Assembly (NCBI GenBank): GCA_023251435.1
Contig: JAHEYU010000023.1
Span: 1 to 40,020, forward strand
Source: Bacteroidota bacterium
Lineage (GTDB): Bacteria; Bacteroidota; Bacteroidia; Bacteroidales; Prolixibacteraceae
DNA: 40,020 nt
Reading direction: 5' to 3'
Shown here piece after piece: positions 15,994 to 24,918 of this stretch. How positions within the stretch are numbered: position 1 is the first letter of the stretch; every line of letters begins with the position of its first letter. A program made the translations under genes and the position numbers. Under the pieces are notes generated by a model. It did no database searches. It was not told where the DNA came from and worked only from the letters and a program-made list of their open reading frames with translations.

Positions 15994-18900
15994 TTACTTC
16001 GTTTCTTCAGTAATTCCAGGTAATGAAAAATAAAACGTACTGCCCTTCCCAACTTCGCTTTCGACCCAAATTTGGCCACCATGTTTTTCTATAAATTCTT
16101 TGCACAGCAGTAATCCCAATCCACTACTTGGCTCTCCATCGGTACCTTTTTGGTTTATTTTTACGTCAATTCTGAAAAGGGTTTCGACAATTTCCCGGGT
16201 CATGCCAATGCCAGTGTCACAGCAGGACACTTCGACCCAATTCTCGGGTGTCGTTTTGGCAGAAAGAGTCACCAATGCTCCTTTCAACGAGTACTTTACT
16301 GCATTTGAAATCAGGTTTCGAATCACTGTTTGAAGCATATTATTGTCGGCAGTTACCCAAAGGCTTTCTAAAATATCAGTAACTATTTCTATTCCTTTAT
16401 TTCGGGCAGTTTCCTTTAGCATTTCAATACTTTCATCCGTTGCCTGCCTTAACAGAACTGGTTCTTGCTTGAATTGAATGGTACCGCGTTGTACCTGCGA
16501 CCATTGCAACAGGTTTTCGAGTAAACGATATAGTGAAGATGCCGACTTACTCATACTGACCGCCATTTCCTGAACCTGCGACATGGTAAGATTGGGCAAT
16601 TCTTCGGCCATAATTTGTGTCATTCCAAGGAAACTGTTAAACGGGCTACGCAAATCATGCGCTAAAATGGAGAAAAATTTATCTTTTTCAGCATTGAGAT
16701 TTTGAAGTGTTTCGTTTGCTTTAAGAAGTGCGCCCTCTGCTTGTTTGCGCTCTGTAATATCTAACCCAAAAGTCCAGTTTTGTTTTCCAATGGGCTTAAA
16801 ACCCCACACGATGTTTTTCGTTAAACCATTTTTGCATGTAACCACAACTTCCATTGGTTCAATTTCTGATTGATTTTCAATGGCCTGTTTTACTTTTTGT
16901 TGCCATTCCTCAGCAATCTGTTTTCGGTAATTTTCGTCGGGATAAGCAATTGGCCACCATTCATTTGCTGATGGAACTTCTTCGATCTCATAGCCAAACA
17001 GATTAATGAAAGTAGGATTGATATATTCAGCTTTTTGCTCAATACCTGCTGACATGTATATAGCCAGTGGTGAAGTGTCGGCAATTGCTTTAAATTTCAA
17101 TTCGCTTTCGAGTAGGGCTTCCTCTGCTTGTTTCCGCTCTGTAATATCGGTATGGGTTCCGAACATCCGAATTACCTTCCCGTCTGCATTTTTCATTGAT
17201 GATGCCTTATTGAATATCCAGCGATATGATCCATCTTTATGACGAAATCTGAACTCCAGTAAGAAATGTCCGACAGGATTTTCAAGGTATTCCTGAACGA
17301 CATTCAGGCAGGCTTCTTTTTCGTCGGGGTGAAGATGCTCAATCCATGTAGCAAATTCATTTTTTAATTCGTGATCATTGTAGCCAATTTGATTTTTCCA
17401 TTGTTTTGAATAATACACTTCATTAGCTTCAACATTCCAGTCCCAAATGCCCTGTTCCGTTGCATCAGTTGCAAGAGCATATCTTTGCTCGCTTTCTTTC
17501 AGTGCTTCCTCTGCCTGTTTACGATCGGTAATGTCTCGGTTACTCTCACGTCGTCCCAACCACTTACCGTCATGTCCAAAAACCGGAGTGCAGGAATGAC
17601 TTATCCAGCGAATATTGCCATCTTTGGTTATTATCCTGAAATCGTAACTTGAATGATCAAGGTGGTCTTCATGAAATACTGTCTGTAAATGTTCTTCAAC
17701 TTTAATCAGGTCGTCGGGGTGTGCAATTTCTTTAACGAGATTAGGATTGTTAAAAAATTCTTCCGTTAAATGTCCGGAAATACGCTCGCATGATGGAGAA
17801 ATATATCTATATTTTTCATCGGGCGTAATCCATGCTTCCCAGTCGTGAGTATAGTTGGCCAGTGTCCTAAATTTCTCCTCGCTCAATTTAAGCGCTTCAT
17901 CCACTTCATGCCACCTTCTTATTTCTTGCATCTTATTCAGCAATGAAGTAATTCCCAGTGCATCATCTGTTGTGTATTCATCTGGTTTATTGGCAATTGA
18001 TATTACAGAAACTACGCGCCCATTTTCAGTTAACGGAACGGCCATCATACGGGTAATTGGCACATGACCCATTGGAATACCTTTTTTTGCTGGATGAGCC
18101 TCGATGTAATTATTCACAAAAACAGGTTGGCGTGTTCGGATACATTCACATAACAAACCTGTTTCTGAAACACGAAAACTTAAAGGACCCGTATCCATTT
18201 TACACTGTTCCATAACACCTTTAGACCAACGGACTACTTTCAGTTCGGTTTCTTCGCGATCGACCATTCCAACAAACGAAAACTCACTCCCGGTCATTTT
18301 TTGGCTGGCTTCGAGAACAAAGTCGAGTATTTCGGCAAATGGCTGATGGTTCATTTCATTTAATTCTAATAAAGCCTGAAGCCGGATGGTGTGTTCGCTC
18401 AATGCTTTTTCGGCCTTTTTTGCTTCGGTTACATCAATCGATAACCCAACAACACTTGTTACCTGGCCATTCGCATCAAATATAGGTTGGTAGTTGGTAT
18501 TAAATTTCAGGTTTCCCAATTCGAGCCCTTCAGTTTTTACCAAATTGCCGGCAAGTGCCTTTCGCAACCCCTCAAGAACCTCTGGAAAATCTTTATATGC
18601 ATCGAATACCGACAATCCTACAACCTGTCCGGGTTTTAATCCCAATTTTTCGAGACCTTTTCCTTCGGAGAAGGTAAAAATGCCGTGGGCATCGAGGGCA
18701 AAAATTACCTCCTGAACTTCTGCTGTGATTGTTTTTAGAAATTGTTGGTTTTCAATTACCGCTCTTTCAGCTCGTTTGCGATCTGTGATGTCGATCAATG
18801 TCCCCTCAATGGTATCTCCGTCTAATATTAGACTGTATAAAAAAGTCCTTTCATTGCCTTTTTGTGTCAGGACATTGGCCTCAAATCTTTCTACACGGCC

Positions 18901-20391
18901 CTCTTTTTTCAAAATTCGAACCAACTCATCCCTTTGCGCGGGATTTTTGTACCGTATTATAGCGCCTGCCGCAATCAAATCCTCTCTGGAATCGAACTCC
19001 AACATTCTGACAGTGGTATCATTCACATAAATAACTTCACCATTTACTTTTGACCTTAAAACGCCAACCAATGAGTTTTCGACCAGGTTGCGATACTTTA
19101 GCTCCGATTCCTTCAGGATAGTTTCCGCCTTTTTGCGTTCGGTAATGTCCCGGGCGAAGATTGCGACCCTATCCGAAATTTTGTTTTCTACATAAATCGG
19201 ATGTATCGCAATTTCATTCCAATAACCACCTCGGAAATCTTCAGCGTAAATAGGTTTTCCGGTAGAAATTGCTTTTTGAATAAGCGCCCACCTTTTTTTT
19301 CTGATGTCTTCAGGCAAATAATCAAATACATTTTTCCCAAGTAATTCGGCTCGGTTCGTGTTTAGTCTATTTGCATGTGCTTCATTAGAATCAATTACAA
19401 TACCTGTTTTGTCGAGCAACAAAAACACATCATTGGTCGATTCCATCATGGCTCTGGCGTTAGCCTCACTTTCTTTGAGTAATTTCTGTGATTCCTGACG
19501 TTCTGTAATATCTCTGATGAGTATACTGGTTCTTAATAATCCGTCGGTATCCTTAAAAATTGTTGTAGATAATTCTACCGGGAATTTACTTCCATCTTGG
19601 CGCAGGCAGGTCAGTTCGCCGGAAAATCGCCCTGTTCGGCTCCGTTCTTCCAACGCAACTTTCAGCCGTGGATCGGATGTGTCAACAATGCCATTGCGCC
19701 CAATTTGACAGATCTCATCTGCCGTTCTCCCGAACATCTTACATGTGGCTGGGTTTACACTGATAATACCTCCATTAATATCTGTCAACAGAAATGCATC
19801 GAAGTTATTTTCAAAAATTAGCCGATAACGCTGTTCACTTCTATGCAGTTCATCTTCTGCCTTTTTACGGTCGGAAATATCGCGAAACACGACCAAATCA
19901 CAATACTGACCGTCCCATTGGATTTTTGTCCCCGAAACTTCAACATACAAACTTGTTCCATCTTTCCTCCTGATAATTGTTTCGTAGTTTGATGGTACTG
20001 GTCGGCCAGCAATACGGTCGAGTAGCCGCTGTTGTCGTACAGGATAAGCATGCGGGTCGGCCAAATCTTTAAGAGTAGTTTTTAGCATTTCTTCGGGAGA
20101 ATAACCCAATAGCTGCGATGCGTGGCCATTTGCGTATATATGATGACCGTCTGCAGAAGCTATAACAATCCCATCCCGTATGCTATCAGCCAGATTTTGG
20201 AAGTTAGCAGCCTCAAAAACATGTTTAAAGCGAATTTCGCTTTTCAACAAATCTCCCTTGATTTGCTTCAATACAACATTTTCGGCACTGCTTTGCTCAT
20301 ACAAGCCCTTCATTAACTTGTATTCCTGCTGCAATGTTTGCAGGTCACGGATTAGTTCTTCCCTCGATTTTTCCCGATCGCTCATATCCAT
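15994..20391 (-). CDS. Soluble multi-PAS/GAF histidine kinase (8 PAS + 1 GAF)
   Basis: This protein of 1465 residues opens with a coiled coil (REELIRDLQTLQQEYK), followed by five PAS domains, a GAF2-like domain around residues 665-835 (QKMTGSEFSFVGMVD, RTRQPVFVNNY, GRVVSVISIANKPDEY), three more PAS domains and a kinase core. The phosphoacceptor is H1245 in LAHDLRSPFNSF, with ENLLQWS, NLISNAVKYS, DTGIGM and SSGLGLLLCKEF. This core is of the same subtype as the 7949-9661 kinase and unlike the SHEIRTPLN cores of its direct neighbours, so PAS arrays and cores have been shuffled. No membrane segment. ATG 20391 lies 40 bp after the upstream kinase stop; its own 3' end is followed by a terminator. 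Confidence 0.92.
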   Translation of the reverse strand: MDMSDREKSREELIRDLQTLQQEYKLMKGLYEQSSAENVVLKQIKGDLLKSEIRFKHVFEAANFQNLADSIRDGIVIASADGHHIYANGHASQLLGYSPEEMLKTTLKDLADPHAYPVRQQRLLDRIAGRPVPSNYETIIRRKDGTSLYVEVSGTKIQWDGQYCDLVVFRDISDRKKAEDELHRSEQRYRLIFENNFDAFLLTDINGGIISVNPATCKMFGRTADEICQIGRNGIVDTSDPRLKVALEERSRTGRFSGELTCLRQDGSKFPVELSTTIFKDTDGLLRTSILIRDITERQESQKLLKESEANARAMMESTNDVFLLLDKTGIVIDSNEAHANRLNTNRAELLGKNVFDYLPEDIRKKRWALIQKAISTGKPIYAEDFRGGYWNEIAIHPIYVENKISDRVAIFARDITERKKAETILKESELKYRNLVENSLVGVLRSKVNGEVIYVNDTTVRMLEFDSREDLIAAGAIIRYKNPAQRDELVRILKKEGRVERFEANVLTQKGNERTFLYSLILDGDTIEGTLIDITDRKRAERAVIENQQFLKTITAEVQEVIFALDAHGIFTFSEGKGLEKLGLKPGQVVGLSVFDAYKDFPEVLEGLRKALAGNLVKTEGLELGNLKFNTNYQPIFDANGQVTSVVGLSIDVTEAKKAEKALSEHTIRLQALLELNEMNHQPFAEILDFVLEASQKMTGSEFSFVGMVDREETELKVVRWSKGVMEQCKMDTGPLSFRVSETGLLCECIRTRQPVFVNNYIEAHPAKKGIPMGHVPITRMMAVPLTENGRVVSVISIANKPDEYTTDDALGITSLLNKMQEIRRWHEVDEALKLSEEKFRTLANYTHDWEAWITPDEKYRYISPSCERISGHLTEEFFNNPNLVKEIAHPDDLIKVEEHLQTVFHEDHLDHSSYDFRIITKDGNIRWISHSCTPVFGHDGKWLGRRESNRDITDRKQAEEALKESEQRYALATDATEQGIWDWNVEANEVYYSKQWKNQIGYNDHELKNEFATWIEHLHPDEKEACLNVVQEYLENPVGHFLLEFRFRHKDGSYRWIFNKASSMKNADGKVIRMFGTHTDITERKQAEEALLESELKFKAIADTSPLAIYMSAGIEQKAEYINPTFINLFGYEIEEVPSANEWWPIAYPDENYRKQIAEEWQQKVKQAIENQSEIEPMEVVVTCKNGLTKNIVWGFKPIGKQNWTFGLDITERKQAEGALLKANETLQNLNAEKDKFFSILAHDLRSPFNSFLGMTQIMAEELPNLTMSQVQEMAVSMSKSASSLYRLLENLLQWSQVQRGTIQFKQEPVLLRQATDESIEMLKETARNKGIEIVTDILESLWVTADNNMLQTVIRNLISNAVKYSLKGALVTLSAKTTPENWVEVSCCDTGIGMTREIVETLFRIDVKINQKGTDGEPSSGLGLLLCKEFIEKHGGQIWVESEVGKGSTFYFSLPGITEETK

Positions 20392-20431
20392 TGTTTTTAA
20401 ATATTTTTTTTGACAAACTTTTAGTAATCAA

Positions 20432-23400
20432 CTAGCCTTGCGGTAACGTAAAATAAAACGTTGCTCCTTTCCCCAATTCCGATTCGACCCAAATTTTACC
20501 TCCCATTAGTTCAATCAGTTTTTTCGAGATAGCCAACCCAAGCCCGTTCCCGCCATATTTTCGGGTGTACGATGCTTCTACCTGCCTGAAACGATCGAAT
20601 ATCTTTTGGTGATAATCAGCGGGAATGCCAATCCCGGTATCTTTTACATGAAACTCCACCATATCGCCGGTTAGCCTGAATCCAATCTTTATATGTCCTT
20701 CCGAAGTAAACTTTAGGGCGTTGCTGATAAGGTTATTGAAAATTTGCAGTAACCGTTCTTTATCTGCAAAAACATTAGAATTCGATTCAGCCTTCAGGAA
20801 ATCAAGATCGAGACGGAGATTCTTTTGTTCCACTTTATGAATATGCATCAACCTGATTTCATCCAGAAATTGCATAACATCCACTTTCGATTTCCGGATG
20901 GTAATTTCGCCTGATTCAATTTTCGAAATGTCCATTACATCGCTGATGATATTTAACAGGTTATTTCCATTGGTGATAATACTTCCGGCAAATGTTTCTT
21001 TTTGTACGGCGTCATAATCAGGATCATTAAGTAACTCCGAAAACCCGATAATGCTGTTTAATGGAGTCCTGATTTCGTGGCTCATGTTTGCAAGGAAAGC
21101 TGATTTAAGACGATCGCTTTCTTCGGCCTTTTCTTTGGCTGTTCTTAATTGCATTTCAGCCTGCTTGCGTTCTGAAATATCATGGTAGTTTCCCAATAAT
21201 CCTTGTATATCCTTGTCGTGCAAAAGATTTATTACACTGAATTCTATCCATACAAACTCACCGTCTTTGCGTTTGTATCGCACTTCTATTGTTCCGGTGG
21301 CGTTGGGTTCTGTTGCGATTGAGCCAATAAATTTTTGTCCTGATTCCAAATCGTCAGGGTGGACATTAACCCAGGTGCTTTTTCCAACCAATTCTTCAGG
21401 TTGCCAACCAAATAATATTTTACTGTTCGGGCTTTTATACTGGATTATTTCATTTTGGTCAATTATGACGATCACATCGCTAATATTTGAAACCATCGTG
21501 TTCTTTATTGCTTCGCTTTCTCTTAGCTTTTCTTCTGCCAGCTTGCGTTCAGTCGTATCCATGGAGACGATGATCAGGTATTCAATCCGGCCATTATCAT
21601 CCTTTGCGGGCACAATGGTTGAATGAAACCAGACTTCATTACCGTTTAGATCAACAACAGGTGCTTCCTGGGTAATTATTTTCCCGGTTTCTTTCGCCCT
21701 TTTCATATTTCCTGTCATTTTGGTTTTAAATGACTCCGGATAAAAATGGAATGGATAGGGCTTGCCATAATAAGGCGTGATATCGTCGATATTCAGACCT
21801 TTTACGCCGGCACTGCTCATGTATTGCAGATTGAAATCAAGATCAACAATTTTGGTACACGTGGGTGAGTTCTCTAACCACGCATGGCTTTGTTGTTCAA
21901 GTGTATGAAGCTTTTCTTCCGCTTGTTTGCGGTCGGTAATATCAAGAAAAACCACAATTGCTGATGTCTGAATTCCTTGTGCATTATAGATTGGTGCTGC
22001 ATTTGCCCATACGTAACGGTCTTCATTATTGTCGCGACGAATAATGCCTTCGCAGCTATATGTTTCGCCAAACAAAATTGCTCTTGCCAAAGGTGTTTCA
22101 TCGTTTTTAAATGGTGTCCCATCGAAATGGAATATTTGCCAACTCGAAACATATTTATCAACATCAATATCTTTAACTATTTCATCGTATTCTTTACCCC
22201 GAATGAGCAATGCAGCCTTATTTGCATATTTCATTTTTCCAGTTGGATATTCAGCAATTATAATACCTGCATGACTATTATCCATGGAGGCTTTAAAAAA
22301 TGCTTCACTTTCTTCGGCCCGCAATTTGGCCGCTGTTAATTCCTGATTTGTTTGATTCAGTTCTTCGTTTTGGACTTCTATTTCTTCTGACTTTTCCTGA
22401 AGTAATTCTTCAGCCCGCTTGCGTTCGCTAATGTCGGTGTGGGTGCCAACTATCCTAACTGCTTTCCCACTATCATTAAAAAAAGCTTCTGCCCGTGAGA
22501 GAATATCTACCCAATGTCCTTCTTTATGCTTCATTTTAAATTCCAGGACAAAACGGTCAACTTCCTTATTGATAAGTTTTTGTTGAAGTTCCCATGATTT
22601 TCTAACATGCTCGGGGTCGGTGGTGTTTTCCCAAACCGAAAAATCATTGGGTAGTTCATCATCCTCATAACCAAGCATTTTCTTCCATCCCGGCGAGTAA
22701 TATATTTCGTTGGTTTCAAGGTTCCAGTCAAACAAGCCATCATTCGAAGCTTTCATGGCAAGGTTAAATCTTTCCTCGCTTTCTTCCGTTTTTTCTTTGG
22801 CTTTTATTATTGCATTTTCAAGTTCTTTCTGTTCAGTAATATCATGTGACATTATCTGAATACCTTCAATTTCACCACCTGTATTAATAATTCTCGCATA
22901 AGTACTTAAGAAATAATTATTACCTGTTGGCAAATTAACTTCATCTTCATAAGTAACAGGAATTTCAGATACAGCTGCCTTTTTAATTCTTTCATGATAA
23001 AATTCGGCTACAGACCCGGGGAATAAATCATAAATAGATTTTCCCTTAAAATCTTCGGGTACGCCATTCATATTCCTGGCAGCAATAGTATTATAGGATA
23101 TGATGGTTCCGTCAACCTTATAATATCCAATACCAATACCTGCATTTTCGTGCAATAACCGGTATTTTTCTTCGCTTTCTTCGGCTTTTACTTTGGCTGC
23201 AATTAATTCTTGATTAGCATGATGGCGTTCTGTAATATCCTGTATAAATCCATGCCAAATTATACTTCCATCATCCAGTTTTTGAGGGGTGGAATTTCCT
23301 TCAACCCAAATTGTTTTGCCCGAAGGTTGGTTAACGCGATAGATATCGTGCCAGGGAGTAAGGGTTTCTGCTGAATGGTAAATTGAAGCACTTACCTGCT

Positions 23401-24880
23401 CCAGGTCTTCAGGATAAATAGCCTTAAAAGCAGCTGAAGCATCATGCTCTACATCTTTTGGCAGCACACCGTAAATATTGAAAATGCCTGGACTGGCATA
23501 TGGAAAATGGAAAGAACCATCATTACGAAGTCTGAATTGGTAGATAACCCCTGGTAAATGAAAGCTTATTAGCTCGAATCTTTTCAGAAGTTCTTTTTCT
23601 TTTTCTTCCGCCCGCTTCCTTTCAGTGATGTCAGTGTGGGTCCCAACTATCCTAACTGCTTTCCCACTATCATTAAAAATAGCTTCTGCCCTTGAAAGAA
23701 TATCAACCCAATGACCGTCTTTATGCTTCATTTTAAATTCCAAAACAAAACGGTCAACTTCCTTATTGATAAGTTTTTGTTGGAGTTCCCATGATTTTTT
23801 TACATCCCCGGAGTCGGTGGTGTTTTCCCAAACCGAAAAATCATTGGGTAGTTCATCGTCTTCATAACCAAGCATTTTTTTCCATGCCGGGGAGTAATAT
23901 ATTTCGTTGGTTTTAAGATTCCAGTCAAACAAGCCATCATTCGAAGCTTTCATGGCTAGGTTGAATCGTTCTTCGCTTTTTTTTATTTGCTTTTGGGCAA
24001 TGTAGCTTCCTGTAATATCCGAAAAAACCAAAACAACGCCTGTAATTGCACCCTCCTTGTTTCTGATGGGTGCAGCGCTATCGGAAATTTGGTATTCGGC
24101 ACCATCTTTCGAAATCAAAACGGTGTGGTTTGCAAGCCCAACTATTTGACCATTTTCCAACACTTTTTCCACCGGATCGGCAACAGTTTGACGGGTTTCG
24201 GCATTGATTATTCTAAAAACTTCGGTCAAAGGTTTACCCAACGCATTGGTTAGTTTCCAACCACAAAGCGTTTCTGCAACCGGGTTCATACTAAGCACAA
24301 AACCATTGTTATCGGTCGAAATTACGGCATCACCAATTGATTGGAGAGTGGTAGAAAGTTTTTCTTCGCTTTCAAGCAAAGCAATCTCTGCTTGTTTGCG
24401 TTCAGTAATATCCTGTAAAATACAATGTGTTTGTTTAAATTTTCCTTTTAAATCGTATCCTATCCTGCCATCAAAAGCGATAAATAAAACAGACCCATTT
24501 TTATGGATCATTTCAAACTCGCTGTGGATCTTGCCCAGTTCTTTAAAAATCGGGAAGCGTTTACGGAATCCATCCTTAAATACAGGTGTAAGAAAATCGC
24601 CAAACCACTTGCCAATTACCTCTTCGCTTTCGTAACCCAAAGTATCGAGCCACTGTTGGTTTACTTCGATGAAATTTCCATCAAAATCGAGGGATTGATA
24701 ACCAAGCGGAGCTTTATTGAACAAAAGCTGGAAACGCTCTTCACTTGCCTTCAATGCCTCCATTGTCTGCTTTTGTGTGATGCTATCTGCTTCAGCAGAA
24801 ACCTTCAAGGCATTATGCGCTTCCCGCAATTCCTGTAACTCTTTAATGAGTTCTTCTTTGGTTCTTTCCTGATTGTTCAT
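20432..24880 (-). CDS. Soluble multi-PAS histidine kinase (9 PAS domains) with an internal PAS duplication
   Basis: The 1482-residue protein starts with a short coiled coil (TKEELIKELQELREAHNALK), then about nine PAS domains and a kinase core with H1268 in SHEIRTPLN, NNLISNALKF, DTGIGIP and GGNGLGLAIS. PAS 3 and PAS 6 are nearly the same (112 of 121 residues identical by direct comparison, beginning FNLAMKASNDGLFDWNL), pointing to a recent duplication. The second PAS (TTLQSIGDAVISTD) is related to the first PAS of the 33206-38497 kinase. The kinase core is close to that of the 24919-27213 protein. No membrane segment or receiver. It starts 38 bp after that gene and is followed after 40 bp by the 8xPAS+GAF kinase, so the three are likely co-transcribed. 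Confidence 0.92.
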   Translation of the reverse strand: MNNQERTKEELIKELQELREAHNALKVSAEADSITQKQTMEALKASEERFQLLFNKAPLGYQSLDFDGNFIEVNQQWLDTLGYESEEVIGKWFGDFLTPVFKDGFRKRFPIFKELGKIHSEFEMIHKNGSVLFIAFDGRIGYDLKGKFKQTHCILQDITERKQAEIALLESEEKLSTTLQSIGDAVISTDNNGFVLSMNPVAETLCGWKLTNALGKPLTEVFRIINAETRQTVADPVEKVLENGQIVGLANHTVLISKDGAEYQISDSAAPIRNKEGAITGVVLVFSDITGSYIAQKQIKKSEERFNLAMKASNDGLFDWNLKTNEIYYSPAWKKMLGYEDDELPNDFSVWENTTDSGDVKKSWELQQKLINKEVDRFVLEFKMKHKDGHWVDILSRAEAIFNDSGKAVRIVGTHTDITERKRAEEKEKELLKRFELISFHLPGVIYQFRLRNDGSFHFPYASPGIFNIYGVLPKDVEHDASAAFKAIYPEDLEQVSASIYHSAETLTPWHDIYRVNQPSGKTIWVEGNSTPQKLDDGSIIWHGFIQDITERHHANQELIAAKVKAEESEEKYRLLHENAGIGIGYYKVDGTIISYNTIAARNMNGVPEDFKGKSIYDLFPGSVAEFYHERIKKAAVSEIPVTYEDEVNLPTGNNYFLSTYARIINTGGEIEGIQIMSHDITEQKELENAIIKAKEKTEESEERFNLAMKASNDGLFDWNLETNEIYYSPGWKKMLGYEDDELPNDFSVWENTTDPEHVRKSWELQQKLINKEVDRFVLEFKMKHKEGHWVDILSRAEAFFNDSGKAVRIVGTHTDISERKRAEELLQEKSEEIEVQNEELNQTNQELTAAKLRAEESEAFFKASMDNSHAGIIIAEYPTGKMKYANKAALLIRGKEYDEIVKDIDVDKYVSSWQIFHFDGTPFKNDETPLARAILFGETYSCEGIIRRDNNEDRYVWANAAPIYNAQGIQTSAIVVFLDITDRKQAEEKLHTLEQQSHAWLENSPTCTKIVDLDFNLQYMSSAGVKGLNIDDITPYYGKPYPFHFYPESFKTKMTGNMKRAKETGKIITQEAPVVDLNGNEVWFHSTIVPAKDDNGRIEYLIIVSMDTTERKLAEEKLRESEAIKNTMVSNISDVIVIIDQNEIIQYKSPNSKILFGWQPEELVGKSTWVNVHPDDLESGQKFIGSIATEPNATGTIEVRYKRKDGEFVWIEFSVINLLHDKDIQGLLGNYHDISERKQAEMQLRTAKEKAEESDRLKSAFLANMSHEIRTPLNSIIGFSELLNDPDYDAVQKETFAGSIITNGNNLLNIISDVMDISKIESGEITIRKSKVDVMQFLDEIRLMHIHKVEQKNLRLDLDFLKAESNSNVFADKERLLQIFNNLISNALKFTSEGHIKIGFRLTGDMVEFHVKDTGIGIPADYHQKIFDRFRQVEASYTRKYGGNGLGLAISKKLIELMGGKIWVESELGKGATFYFTLPQG
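22412..22785 (-). repeat. Copy 2 of internal PAS duplication
   Basis: This stretch encodes PAS 6 of the 9xPAS kinase and is almost the same, base for base, as 23610-23983. Both contain the same runs, for example GTGTTTTCCCAAACCGAAAA and GTAATATATTTCGTTGGTTT. The copies are in direct orientation, about 1.2 kb apart, so recombination between them could delete three PAS units. Confidence 0.85.
23610..23983 (-). repeat. Copy 1 of internal PAS duplication
   Basis: This stretch encodes PAS 3 of the 9xPAS kinase. It differs from the other copy mostly in a short cluster (DSGDVKK here, DPEHVRK there) near the middle of the domain, which may mark divergence in ligand or signal specificity. Confidence 0.85.
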
Positions 24881-24918
24881 AACAGCAATTTAAAATGTCA
24901 TTGTTCCAACTCCATCTA

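Noticed and set aside
15803-16082. Small open frames on both strands around the terminator
   Set aside because: They overlap the terminator hairpin or the end of the kinase gene and have low-complexity Lys/Phe-rich products with no recognisable features.
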